A stretch of 64,000 bases of DNA, from the NCBI RefSeq assembly GCF_937898475.1, contig NZ_CALEJS010000026.1, forward strand, positions 124,001 to 188,000, read 5' to 3'. The translations under genes were made by a program, and so were the position numbers. This DNA is from an uncultured Chitinophaga sp. (GTDB lineage: Bacteria > Bacteroidota > Bacteroidia > Chitinophagales > Chitinophagaceae). The notes beneath the pieces are model-generated. The model did not search any database and had not been told where the DNA came from. It was given only the letters and a program-made list of their open reading frames with translations. Of this stretch, positions 53,555-62,045 are shown piece after piece (position 1 is the first letter of the stretch; each line of letters starts with the position of its first letter).

Positions 53555-54994
53555 ATGAGATATTGTATTGTTGCGCTTTTGCTGATTATATGCGGCAGCG
53601 CTGACGCCCAGCGGAAAGAAAGGGCGCGTGATCTTGGTATTCCTTTTGAAGGCCAGCCGGGGGCTTATAATGCCATCACAGATGTAGCCGGTGTGGAAGT
53701 AGGTTACAGCACCATTGTAAAAGGTAAGGGCGCAAAGGCGGTACGCACCGGTGTTACCGCTATCCTGCCGAGAGGCAACAAACATAATCCTGTATATGCC
53801 GCCTGGTATACGCTCAACGGTAACGGGGAGATGACGGGCACTACCTGGGTGGAAGAATCCGGTTTCCTTGAAACGCCGGTGATGATCACCAATACCAACA
53901 GCGTGGGCATTACCCGGGATGCCGTGCTGAAATGGGTAGCTACCCGCAACTGGTTTGAAGATAATGAGCTGTGGTGGGGACTGCCCGTAGTGGCAGAAAC
54001 CTATGACGGTATACTCAATGATATACTGGGTTTCCATGTAAAGGAAGAACATGTATTTGCTGCATTGGACAGCGCCAGGGGCGGTCCCATTGCAGAAGGT
54101 AATGTAGGCGGCGGCACCGGCATGATGTGCCTGGGCTTTAAGGGCGGTACCGGTACCTCTTCCCGCGTGGTGAACATTGCGGGGAAGAAGTATACCGTGG
54201 GCGCACTGGTACAATCCAATTTCGGCGCCCGGAAGGACCTCACTATTACCGGTGTGCCGGTAGGAAAATTATTAGGGGATACATTACCTTACCGCATTTA
54301 CGGCGGACCAGACAACTATACACCCGGTACCGGCTCTATCATTGTGGTGATTGCAACAGACGCGCCCTTGCTGCCGCACCAGCTGAAACGGCTGGCACAG
54401 CGTGTGCCGATTGGCGTTGGTTTGACAGGAGGGAAGGGGCATAACTCTTCCGGTGATATCTTCCTGGCATTTTCTACTGCCAATGAAAAAGCATATGTGG
54501 CAGATTCGCTGGGTATTGTACAGCAATTGCCTAACGAGTGGATAGATCCCTTGTTTGAAGCCACTATCCAGAGCACGGAAGAAGCGATCATCAATGCCAT
54601 GACTGCAGCAGAAACCATGGAGGGTGTCTATGGCAACACTGCGTACGCTTTGCCGCATCACAAAGTGAAGGCTTTGATGCAGGAGTATATCAGAGACATT
54701 CCCGGAAAAGAATTAAAACCGGATGCCGGTATACGGCTGTCAAAGGAGCTACTGGATACTTACAGCGGTACCTATACGAACAGCCTTGCCAGCCCGGTGA
54801 TCATCACCAGCAAGGACGGTAAATTGCAACTGGCCAGGGGAGAAGGAGCTCCAACGAGGGAGTTGCTGCCGGTGGCGAAAGATGTGTTTATGATAAAGGG
54901 AAATTTTGTCAGGATCGTGTTCAACCGGGAACTGCAGCAGCTAGCGGTTGAAGACGACAGTATAGAGATGGTGTACAAAAAGAAAGCAAAGTGA
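53555..54994 (+). CDS. P1 family peptidase (DmpA/S58-like aminopeptidase), secreted
   Basis: This 479-residue protein has a signal peptide (1-18, ending ADAQ) and an S58 domain: GAYNAITDVAGVEVGY near 35, GVTAILPRG near 65-73, and the GNVGGGTGM block near 187-195. These self-cleaving N-terminal nucleophile enzymes cut at an internal Gly-Ser or equivalent; members release N-terminal L- or D-amino acids from peptides. A C-terminal beta domain (about 390-475; SGTYTNS, RELLPVAKDVFM) is added relative to DmpA. Its stop overlaps the GTG start of the DUF92 gene. Confidence 0.88.
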   Translation: MRYCIVALLLIICGSADAQRKERARDLGIPFEGQPGAYNAITDVAGVEVGYSTIVKGKGAKAVRTGVTAILPRGNKHNPVYAAWYTLNGNGEMTGTTWVEESGFLETPVMITNTNSVGITRDAVLKWVATRNWFEDNELWWGLPVVAETYDGILNDILGFHVKEEHVFAALDSARGGPIAEGNVGGGTGMMCLGFKGGTGTSSRVVNIAGKKYTVGALVQSNFGARKDLTITGVPVGKLLGDTLPYRIYGGPDNYTPGTGSIIVVIATDAPLLPHQLKRLAQRVPIGVGLTGGKGHNSSGDIFLAFSTANEKAYVADSLGIVQQLPNEWIDPLFEATIQSTEEAIINAMTAAETMEGVYGNTAYALPHHKVKALMQEYIRDIPGKELKPDAGIRLSKELLDTYSGTYTNSLASPVIITSKDGKLQLARGEGAPTRELLPVAKDVFMIKGNFVRIVFNRELQQLAVEDDSIEMVYKKKAK

Positions 54995-55707
54995 CAGGCT
55001 GGCTTTCCTGGATCATTGTACTTGCCCTGCTGCTGGTGGTCGCTATGGTCAGTGTCCGTAAACGGAAGCTGACCGGTAGCGGCGGAATTGCCGCCATCTT
55101 CACCGGCCTGCTGGTATTTGCAGGAGCCGGATACATTGGCGTGCTGTTACTCGCTGCTTTTTTTATCATGGGCACCGTGGCCACTTCCCACCGTAAGGAT
55201 TTAAAGGCAAAACTGCAGGCAGGAGGGGAGCATCCCGAAGCCCGTAATGCAGGCCAGGTGTTGGCCAATGGCGGTACAGCCGTTTTAACGGCCCTGCTGG
55301 CATTGATAAATCCGCACGCCAAAGATACCTATACCATGATGCTGGCCGCCGGCCTGGCGGCTGCCACGGCAGATACCCTGTCTTCTGAGCTGGGCATGGT
55401 ATATGGCCGTCATACCATCAACATCCTCACATTTAAAAAGGAAGCCCCCGGATTGGATGGCGTAGTTAGCCTGGAAGGCACGTTGCTGGGCGCTGCGGGC
55501 GCCCTGTTGATAGCGCTGATCCATGCTGTTGCAACCGGTTCCGGGGCCGCGGTGCTGTTCATCACCCTGGGCGGAGTGCTGGGCAACCTGGCAGATTCTG
55601 TGCTGGGCGCCTCACTGGAGCGCAGGCATTATATCGGTAATAACGGCGTTAATTTCCTGAACACGCTCTTCGGCGCACTGGCGGCCCTGTTATTCATTTG
55701 CCTTTAA
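54991..55707 (+). CDS. DUF92 family membrane protein
   Basis: This 238-residue protein has six or seven membrane helices. GGIAAIFTGLLVFAGAGY, AATADTLSSELGMVYGR (about 120-137), and the GVSLEGT-like and NLADSVLGASLERR segments are typical of DUF92, which includes plant VTE6 phytyl-phosphate kinase and related prenyl-phosphate kinases. The bacterial role is unknown. It starts at GTG 54991, overlapping the previous stop by four bases. The gap to leuC (133 bases) carries the leu promoter. Confidence 0.87.
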   Translation: MTGWLSWIIVLALLLVVAMVSVRKRKLTGSGGIAAIFTGLLVFAGAGYIGVLLLAAFFIMGTVATSHRKDLKAKLQAGGEHPEARNAGQVLANGGTAVLTALLALINPHAKDTYTMMLAAGLAAATADTLSSELGMVYGRHTINILTFKKEAPGLDGVVSLEGTLLGAAGALLIALIHAVATGSGAAVLFITLGGVLGNLADSVLGASLERRHYIGNNGVNFLNTLFGALAALLFICL

Positions 55708-55786
55708 TATATAAGAAAACATTCATCGGTAGGCCCATGCCGCCTGTTGATACGGCTATGATTTAGAGGATTTACGAAAAAAGATC

Positions 55787-55816
55787 AAAAATTGTGGACA
55801 ATTTTTAAGAATTTTG
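55787..55816 (+). promoter_or_regulatory. Probable leu operon promoter region
   Basis: AAAAATTG (55787-55794) and CAATTTTT (55799-55806) form an 8-bp inverted repeat. GAATTTTG (55809-55816, one mismatch to TAnnTTTG) follows, 25 bases before the leuC ATG. No leader peptide or T-box-like structure was seen. Confidence 0.5.
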
Positions 55817-55840
55817 CGGTTACCTTTTAAATTATGAAAA

Positions 55841-57250
55841 ATGAGTAAAGCACCCGCTACATTATTTGACAAAGTATGGGATTCCCATGTGGTCAGGAAG
55901 ATTGAAGACGGCCCTGATGTGTTGTTTATTGACCGGCATTTTATTCATGAAGTGACCAGCCCGGTGGCCTTCCTGGGACTGGAAAGCCGGGGCCTGAAGG
56001 TGATGTTCCCCGGAAAAACGTTTGCAACAGCAGATCATAATACGCCCACTATAAACCAGCACCTGCCCGTGCAGGATCCGCTTTCTGCCAACCAGCTGAA
56101 AGCGCTGGAAACGAACTCTGCCAAATATGGCATCTCTCACTGGGGCCTGGGTAACCCCAAGAACGGTATTGTACACGTGGTAGGCCCTGAGAACGGCATC
56201 ACCCTGCCGGGCATGACTATCGTTTGCGGCGACTCTCACACCTCCACCCACGGCGCTTTTGGCGCTATAGCATTTGGTATAGGCACTTCTGAGGTGGAAA
56301 TGGTGCTTTCCTCTCAATGTATCATGCAGCCCAAGCCAAAGAAAATGCGCATTAAGGTGAATGGTAAGCTGGGTAAAGGAGTAGTGCCCAAAGATGTGGT
56401 GCTCTACATCATCTCCAGGCTGACTGCCGCAGGCGCCACCGGTTATTTCATTGAGTTTGCGGGTGAGGTATTTGAGCAGATGAGCATGGAAGGCCGTATG
56501 ACCGTTTGTAACATGAGCATTGAGATGGGCGCCCGCGGCGGTATGATTGCCCCGGACGAAACCACCTTTGCTTATATCAAAGGCAGGGAAAAAGCGCCCA
56601 ATGGCGAAGCCTGGGACAAGGCGCTGGCTTACTGGAAAACACTGAAAACAGACGAAGGCGCTGCCTTTGACATAGAATACGAATACAATGCCGCCGATAT
56701 TGAGCCCATGATCACCTACGGTACCAACCCGGGCATGGGTATGGGCATTACCCGTCATATCCCTTCTGCTGCAGAAGCGGGCGGCAGCAAAGCCAGCTAC
56801 GAGAAGTCCCTCAATTACATGGGCTTCCGGGAGCAGGATGAAATGCTCGGTAAAAAAGTAGACTACGTATTCATTGGCAGCTGTACCAATGGCCGTATAG
56901 AAGATTTCCGCGCTTTCGCCTCCATCGTAAAAGGCCGTAAGAAAGCAGACCATGTAACGGCATGGATCGTTCCCGGATCACATATCGTGGAGCAGCAGAT
57001 CAAAGAAGAAGGCATCCTGGACATTCTCACAGCGGCCGGCTTCCAGCTGCGTCAGCCCGGATGTTCTGCCTGCCTGGCCATGAACGACGATAAGATACCT
57101 GCCGGTAAATACGCCGTGAGCACCAGCAACCGCAACTTTGAAGGCAGACAGGGCCCCGGAGCAAGAACACTGCTGGCCAGTCCGCTGGTAGCCGCTGCAG
57201 CCGCCGTAACAGGGGTAGTCACTGATCCCCGGTCGCTGATGGCAGAGTAA
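55841..57250 (+). CDS. leuC: 3-isopropylmalate dehydratase large subunit
   Basis: This 469-residue aconitase-family protein, with LeuD, isomerises 2- to 3-isopropylmalate in leucine synthesis. The 4Fe-4S cysteines are in GSCTNGR (near 349) and QPGCSACLAMN (near 410). VCGDSHTSTHGAFG near residues 128-141 binds substrate. It heads the leuC-leuD-synthase-leuB operon, with 35 bases to leuD. Confidence 0.96.
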   Translation: MSKAPATLFDKVWDSHVVRKIEDGPDVLFIDRHFIHEVTSPVAFLGLESRGLKVMFPGKTFATADHNTPTINQHLPVQDPLSANQLKALETNSAKYGISHWGLGNPKNGIVHVVGPENGITLPGMTIVCGDSHTSTHGAFGAIAFGIGTSEVEMVLSSQCIMQPKPKKMRIKVNGKLGKGVVPKDVVLYIISRLTAAGATGYFIEFAGEVFEQMSMEGRMTVCNMSIEMGARGGMIAPDETTFAYIKGREKAPNGEAWDKALAYWKTLKTDEGAAFDIEYEYNAADIEPMITYGTNPGMGMGITRHIPSAAEAGGSKASYEKSLNYMGFREQDEMLGKKVDYVFIGSCTNGRIEDFRAFASIVKGRKKADHVTAWIVPGSHIVEQQIKEEGILDILTAAGFQLRQPGCSACLAMNDDKIPAGKYAVSTSNRNFEGRQGPGARTLLASPLVAAAAAVTGVVTDPRSLMAE

Positions 57251-57285
57251 TTTCTTTAACCGTATTAAAACGATATACTACAAAA

Positions 57286-57882
57286 ATGGCTTACGATAAA
57301 TTCACTATACTGAGGAGCACTGCGGTACCTATGCCTATTGAGAACGTAGATACCGACCAGATCATCCCCGCCCGTTTCCTGAAAGCAACCGAACGTAAAG
57401 GTTTTGGCGATAACCTGTTCCGCGACTGGCGCTATGAGGCAGACGGTACGCCCAAGAAAGACTTTGTGCTGAATAACCCGATCTACTCCGGCAAGATCCT
57501 GGTAGGGGGGAAGAACTTCGGCAGCGGCAGCAGCCGTGAGCACGCAGCCTGGGCCATCTACGACTACGGATTCCGTTGCGTGGTGTCCAGCTTCTTTGCA
57601 GACATTTTCAAGAACAACTCCCTGAACATCGGCATCCTGCCCGTACAGATCAGCGCCGGGTTCCTCGATAAGATCTTCACTGCCATAGAAGCAGATCCCA
57701 AAACAGCACTGGAAGTGAACCTCGAAGCGCAGCGCATCACCATCCTGTCAACGGGAGAAAGCGAATCTTTCGAGATCAACGGCTACAAAAAGCATAACCT
57801 GATGAACGGTTATGATGATATAGATTATCTGCAGTCCATGAAAGCAGATATCGAGTCATTCGCTGCAAAGAGCATCTATTAA
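57286..57882 (+). CDS. leuD: 3-isopropylmalate dehydratase small subunit
   Basis: This 198-residue swivel-domain subunit pairs with LeuC. NVDTDQIIPARFLK near 19-32 and FGSGSSREHAAWA near 79-91 are the family motifs that close the active site over substrate. Twenty bases separate it from the next gene. Confidence 0.96.
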   Translation: MAYDKFTILRSTAVPMPIENVDTDQIIPARFLKATERKGFGDNLFRDWRYEADGTPKKDFVLNNPIYSGKILVGGKNFGSGSSREHAAWAIYDYGFRCVVSSFFADIFKNNSLNIGILPVQISAGFLDKIFTAIEADPKTALEVNLEAQRITILSTGESESFEINGYKKHNLMNGYDDIDYLQSMKADIESFAAKSIY

Positions 57883-57901
57883 ACAACACCCCCGAAGTAT
57901 T

Positions 57902-59425
57902 ATGTCAGTGGCACAGAGATATGTAGAGATAATGGATACTACCCTTCGCGATGGTGAGCAGACCAATGGCGTGTCTTTTTCTCCTTCCGAAAAATTAACC
58001 ATTGCTCAATTGTTGTTGACCGAAGTAAAGGTAGACCGCATTGAAGTGGCTTCTGCACGCGTATCTGACGGCGAGTTAGCGGCAGTAAAGGCTATTACCA
58101 AATGGGCAAAGGCCAACGGACTGCTCAACAAGGTGGAAGTGCTGACATTTGTAGACGGGGATGTTTCTGTACAATGGATGCAGCAGGCAGGCGCCAGGGT
58201 AATGAACCTGCTCACCAAGGGCTCGCTCAATCACCTTACCCACCAGCTGAAGAAAAAGCCGGAACAGCATTTTGCGGACGTGGCCGCCGTACTGGCGCTG
58301 GCTAAGAAAAAGGGACTGGAATGTAATATCTACCTGGAAGACTGGAGCAATGGTATGCGGCATTCAAGGGACTACGTTTTCCAGTTCCTGGACTTCCTGC
58401 AGCAGCAGCCCGTAAAAAGGGTCATGCTGCCGGATACACTGGGCGTACTGGTGCCTGCTGAAACGTATGAGTATATCTCCGCCATCGTAGCCCGCTATCC
58501 CAACACACATTTTGATTTTCATGCGCACAACGATTATGACCTGGGCACCGCTAACGTACTGGAAGGTGTTAAGGCTGGTGCGCACGGCATCCATCTTACC
58601 ATCAACGGGATGGGAGAAAGGGCCGGTAACGCGCCCCTGGCCAGCGCAATAGCTGTATTGAACGATTTTCTGCCCGGGATAAAGACCTCGGTAGCAGAAG
58701 CGTCCCTGTATCATGTAAGCAAGCTGGTGGAAACCTTCTCCGGTTTCCGCATACCGGTGAACAAACCGGTGGTGGGCGAAAATGTGTTTACACAGACCGC
58801 GGGCATCCATGCCGATGGCGACAAAAAAAACAAGCTTTATTTCAGCGACCTGATGCCGGAACGTTTCGGCCGTCAGCGTAAATACGCCCTGGGTAAAACC
58901 AGCGGTAAGGCCAATATTGAAAATAACCTGCAGCAGCTGGGTATCCAGCTCTCAGATGCCCAGCTCAAAAAAGTGACCCAGCGCATCATAGAACTGGGCG
59001 ACCGTAAAGAGGTGGTTACACAGGCTGATCTGCCTTACATTATCTCTGATATACTGGACAGCAATACCATCGCTGAAAAGGTACGCATAGAGAATTATGT
59101 GCTGACCCACGCAACGAACCTGAAACCTTCCGTAACACTGCGCATCTCCGTGAATGGAGAAGTGTTTGAAGAACATGCCCAGGGCGACGGACAATACGAC
59201 GCTTTCATGAATGCACTGAAGAAAGTGTACAGGAAACGGAAACAGGAACTGCCGGGACTTACAGACTATGCCGTACGCATACCGCCCGGCGGTAAGAGCG
59301 ACGCCCTCTGCGAAACGGTGATCACCTGGAGCTACAATAACCGTGAGTTCAAAACCAGGGGGCTCGATAGCGATCAGACGGTATCAGCCATCAAGGCAAC
59401 GCAAAAAATGCTCAACCTGATATAA
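57902..59425 (+). CDS. 2-isopropylmalate/(R)-citramalate synthase family protein
   Basis: This 507-residue enzyme condenses acetyl-CoA with a 2-oxo acid. The HMGL-like TIM barrel (1-280) starts IMDTTLRDGEQTNG (Arg and metal Asp) and has the metal-binding HAHND near 206-210 and NGMGERAGNAPL. A C-terminal LeuA allosteric-type domain (about 385-507) follows, so leucine or isoleucine feedback is likely. The place between leuD and leuB suggests isopropylmalate synthesis, but the branch resembles citramalate synthases, which make 2-oxobutyrate through the same LeuCD and LeuB enzymes. The sequence alone does not settle the substrate. Confidence 0.82.
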   Translation: MSVAQRYVEIMDTTLRDGEQTNGVSFSPSEKLTIAQLLLTEVKVDRIEVASARVSDGELAAVKAITKWAKANGLLNKVEVLTFVDGDVSVQWMQQAGARVMNLLTKGSLNHLTHQLKKKPEQHFADVAAVLALAKKKGLECNIYLEDWSNGMRHSRDYVFQFLDFLQQQPVKRVMLPDTLGVLVPAETYEYISAIVARYPNTHFDFHAHNDYDLGTANVLEGVKAGAHGIHLTINGMGERAGNAPLASAIAVLNDFLPGIKTSVAEASLYHVSKLVETFSGFRIPVNKPVVGENVFTQTAGIHADGDKKNKLYFSDLMPERFGRQRKYALGKTSGKANIENNLQQLGIQLSDAQLKKVTQRIIELGDRKEVVTQADLPYIISDILDSNTIAEKVRIENYVLTHATNLKPSVTLRISVNGEVFEEHAQGDGQYDAFMNALKKVYRKRKQELPGLTDYAVRIPPGGKSDALCETVITWSYNNREFKTRGLDSDQTVSAIKATQKMLNLI

Positions 59426-59466
59426 CAGGGAGCAACGCATACATTATTTATTCAACAAACAACAGC

Positions 59467-60540
59467 ATGGCAAGCAAACACATTTTAATTGTTCCCGGCG
59501 ACGGAATAGGGCAGGAAGTGACTGCAGTGGGCAAACAGGTACTGGACAAAATAGCCGCTAAATTCGGTCATACTTTCACTTATGATGAAGCATTGATCGG
59601 GCATGTGGCCATTGAAGCTACCGGCAACCCTTTGCCCGATGAATCATTGGAAAAGATGCGCGGATCAGACGCTGTGCTCTTCGGCGCTGTAGGCCATCCC
59701 AAATACGACAATGACCCTACCGCCAAGGTAAGGCCGGAACAGGGCCTGCTGAAAATGCGCAAGGAACTGGGCCTCTATGCCAACCTGCGCCCCATTAAAC
59801 TGTTTGACGAGCTGCTGGGCGCTTCCAGCATCAAACCTGAAATACTGAAAGGCGCAGACATCCTCTTCTTCCGTGAGCTGACCGGCGATATTTACTTCGG
59901 CGAAAAAGGCAGGAAGAACAATGGCGACACCGCTTTTGACATTGCAGAATACAGCCGCTTTGAAGTAGAGCGCATTGCCCGCAAAGCGTTTGAAGCCGCC
60001 AGGACCCGCAGAAAGAAACTCTGCTCTGTAGATAAGGCAAACGTGATCGAAACCTCCCGGCTGTGGAGAGAAGTGATCCAGAAAGTAGCACAGGACTACC
60101 CGGATGTTGAAGTGGAGCACCAGTTTGTAGATGCTACCGCTATGCTGCTGATCAAGGATCCGCGCCGTTTTGACGTGGTGGTAACCGCCAATCTCTTCGG
60201 CGATATCCTTACCGATGAAGCATCACAGATTGCCGGCTCCATGGGTATGCTGGCTTCCGCTTCCATTGGCGATGGTACCGGTGTGTATGAGCCCATCCAT
60301 GGTTCTGCACATGATATTACCGGTAAAGGAGTGGCCAACCCCCTGGCTTCCGTGCTGTCTGCCGCACTGCTGCTGGATATTTCTTTCGGCATGAAAGCAG
60401 AATCTGAAGCTGTGATTAACGCGGTGGACAAAGTACTGAAAGCTGGTTTCCGCACCAGGGACATTGCGGATCAGTCTACCCCTGCAGATAAGATATTGGG
60501 TACGGAAGCGATAGGAGCAGAGGTACTGAAATTACTGTAG
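59467..60540 (+). CDS. leuB: 3-isopropylmalate dehydrogenase
   Basis: This 357-residue beta-decarboxylating dehydrogenase oxidises 3-isopropylmalate to 2-oxoisocaproate with NAD+. It has VPGDGIGQEV near 8-17, the LRKELGLYANLRP-type substrate block near 97-109, VDKANVIETSRLWR near 191-204, and GTGVYEPIHGSAHDITGKG near 274-292. It is last in the operon, with a terminator 30 bases after the stop. Confidence 0.96.
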   Translation: MASKHILIVPGDGIGQEVTAVGKQVLDKIAAKFGHTFTYDEALIGHVAIEATGNPLPDESLEKMRGSDAVLFGAVGHPKYDNDPTAKVRPEQGLLKMRKELGLYANLRPIKLFDELLGASSIKPEILKGADILFFRELTGDIYFGEKGRKNNGDTAFDIAEYSRFEVERIARKAFEAARTRRKKLCSVDKANVIETSRLWREVIQKVAQDYPDVEVEHQFVDATAMLLIKDPRRFDVVVTANLFGDILTDEASQIAGSMGMLASASIGDGTGVYEPIHGSAHDITGKGVANPLASVLSAALLLDISFGMKAESEAVINAVDKVLKAGFRTRDIADQSTPADKILGTEAIGAEVLKLL

Positions 60541-60569
60541 ACTTTATCCAGACTTACAATTGTTATAAG

Positions 60570-60602
60570 AGCGTTACCTGCGGGTAGCGCTTTTCCTTTT
60601 TA
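60570..60602 (+). terminator. Terminator of the leu operon
   Basis: AGCGTTACC (60570-60578) pairs with GGTAGCGCT (60583-60591) with one G-T pair around a four-base loop, followed by TTTCCTTTTTAT. Confidence 0.8.
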
Positions 60603-60619
60603 TGTATGCAGCGATACCT

Positions 60620-61330
60620 TTACTGGCTCATACCTGAATGGCCGATCAGCTTTGTAACATCCTGGATAAATATTTTCCTGCCTTTGGTGTTCAGTATACC
60701 TTCTTCCTTGAACTCTTTCAGGAACCGCACTACATTTTCCTTCCCGGTGCCGGTCATCCCCGCCAGGTCGCTACGGGAAACATCGAGCACTACCGGGCTG
60801 CCCGGAGGGGTTCCTTCCTTGAACTTTTCCCGGAGTACAATGAGGGCGATAGCCAGCCGCTCTTTTACCGAGCGGTGAGCAAATACGGAGATGCTGTTGG
60901 ACAGTACGGTGAATTCATGGCTCAGCATTTTAAGCAGCCGTTGTGAAAGTACGGCAGACCGGGCCAGTGTTTCCAGGAAATCTTCCTTGGGTATAAAAGC
61001 AATCTCGCTGGCCTCCAGGGTAGCGGCAGAGTCTGGATAGCGGCCTTCATTCAGTATGGCATGGTAGCCGATCAGCTCTCCCGAATTGGCCACATAGATG
61101 ATCTGTTCTTTGCCGTCGCGGTCTGCCAGGTATTTCTTCACCTTTCCTTTTTTAATGAAGAAGATGCCGGAGGGAATGGTGCCTTCCCTGAAAAGCACGG
61201 CGCCTTTGTCATATTGCTGGATGGTCATGTGGGCGCACAGGCGGCGATACTCTTCCGGTGGAAGGGTGGTCAGGATGGACTGTGACTTGAAATTCCATTT
61301 ATCTATGGGAAAGATGCCCGCTATACTCAT
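60620..61330 (-). CDS. CRP/FNR family transcriptional regulator
   Basis: This 236-residue protein has a cNMP-type beta-roll (about 20-135) and a CRP helix-turn-helix (about 150-230). The recognition helix has Glu198 and Arg202 (Glu-x-x-x-Arg). There is no Cys cluster for an iron-sulfur sensor. The DNA-binding part closely resembles that of the REC-CRP fusion at 10669, so the two may read related sites. It is divergent from a methyltransferase gene whose promoter carries two TGA-N6-GCA sites, which it may bind. Confidence 0.92.
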   Translation of the reverse strand: MSIAGIFPIDKWNFKSQSILTTLPPEEYRRLCAHMTIQQYDKGAVLFREGTIPSGIFFIKKGKVKKYLADRDGKEQIIYVANSGELIGYHAILNEGRYPDSAATLEASEIAFIPKEDFLETLARSAVLSQRLLKMLSHEFTVLSNSISVFAHRSVKERLAIALIVLREKFKEGTPPGSPVVLDVSRSDLAGMTGTGKENVVRFLKEFKEEGILNTKGRKIFIQDVTKLIGHSGMSQ

Positions 61331-61357
61331 GTTGCAAATGCTGATGCCCTGGGAAAT

Positions 61358-61422
61358 TGATTTTCTGCAGTTTTTTCAGTGAAAAATTGCAGCGCAATCT
61401 ATGATAATCAAAGGTAGCTTTG
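61358..61422 (+). promoter_or_regulatory. Tandem TGA-N6-GCA sites and consensus -7 element before the methyltransferase
   Basis: TGATTTTCTGCA (61358-61369) and TGAAAAATTGCA (61380-61391) are exactly 22 bp apart, each one base from TGA-N6-TCA. The -7 element TAGCTTTG (61415-61422) starts 29.5 bp after the second centre and ends four bases before the ATG, so a start at the A of the ATG would put the site at -41.5. Confidence 0.55.
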
Positions 61423-61426
61423 CGGC

Positions 61427-62017
61427 ATGAAAATATCAACACCTGGCTGCTATACTTCTGACGCCGCTTTTGACTGGCTATACCCCGAGAAGATACAGCG
61501 CCTGTCCAGACGGCATTGGACGCCTATGGGAGTGGCCAAGAAATCAGCGGCATTCCTGGCAGAAGAACCGGGAAAGAAGATCCTGGATATTGGCAGCGGG
61601 GTCGGTAAATTCTGCCTGATCGGCGCGCATTTCTATCCCGAGGTGTCTTTTTACGGCATTGAACAGCGGCAGGATCTCTGTGACTATGCCAATGCGGCAA
61701 AAGAGGCTACACAAACGCCGAACGCCACCTTCCTGTATGGCAACTTCACCCAGCTGCAGCTGGATGATTATGACCACTTCTATTTTTACAACGCTTTTTA
61801 CGAGAACCTCGACAATAATGACCGCATCGATCATAAGATCGATTATTCCACCAGCCTGTACCACTACTATTGCCGTTATTTATACAAAGCCCTGCTCAAC
61901 AAGCCGGCTGGTACCCGGCTGGTCACCTTCCACAGCCTGGAAGATGAGATCCCGCCGGGGTTCCAGCTGGCAGATGCCTCGGCTGATTTTCTGTTGAAGA
62001 TGTGGATCAAACCTTAG
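61427..62017 (+). CDS. Class I SAM-dependent methyltransferase
   Basis: This 196-residue protein has methyltransferase motif I ILDIGSGVGKFCLIG (about 52-66), an acidic residue in YGIEQR (about 75-80) for the SAM ribose, and FYFYNAFYENL (about 120-130) at the motif IV position. The N-terminal CYTSDAAFDWLYPEKIQRLSRRHWTP block is conserved among Bacteroidota homologues. Substrate unknown. It is divergent from the CRP/FNR regulator. Confidence 0.85.
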   Translation: MKISTPGCYTSDAAFDWLYPEKIQRLSRRHWTPMGVAKKSAAFLAEEPGKKILDIGSGVGKFCLIGAHFYPEVSFYGIEQRQDLCDYANAAKEATQTPNATFLYGNFTQLQLDDYDHFYFYNAFYENLDNNDRIDHKIDYSTSLYHYYCRYLYKALLNKPAGTRLVTFHSLEDEIPPGFQLADASADFLLKMWIKP

Positions 62018-62045
62018 ATGTCCGCCCGGGGCTTCCGCCGGATGC

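Noticed and set aside
55862..56953. Long minus-strand frame (363 codons) inside leuC
   Set aside because: It is a shadow of a highly conserved aconitase-family gene; composition is that of a reversed codon pattern.
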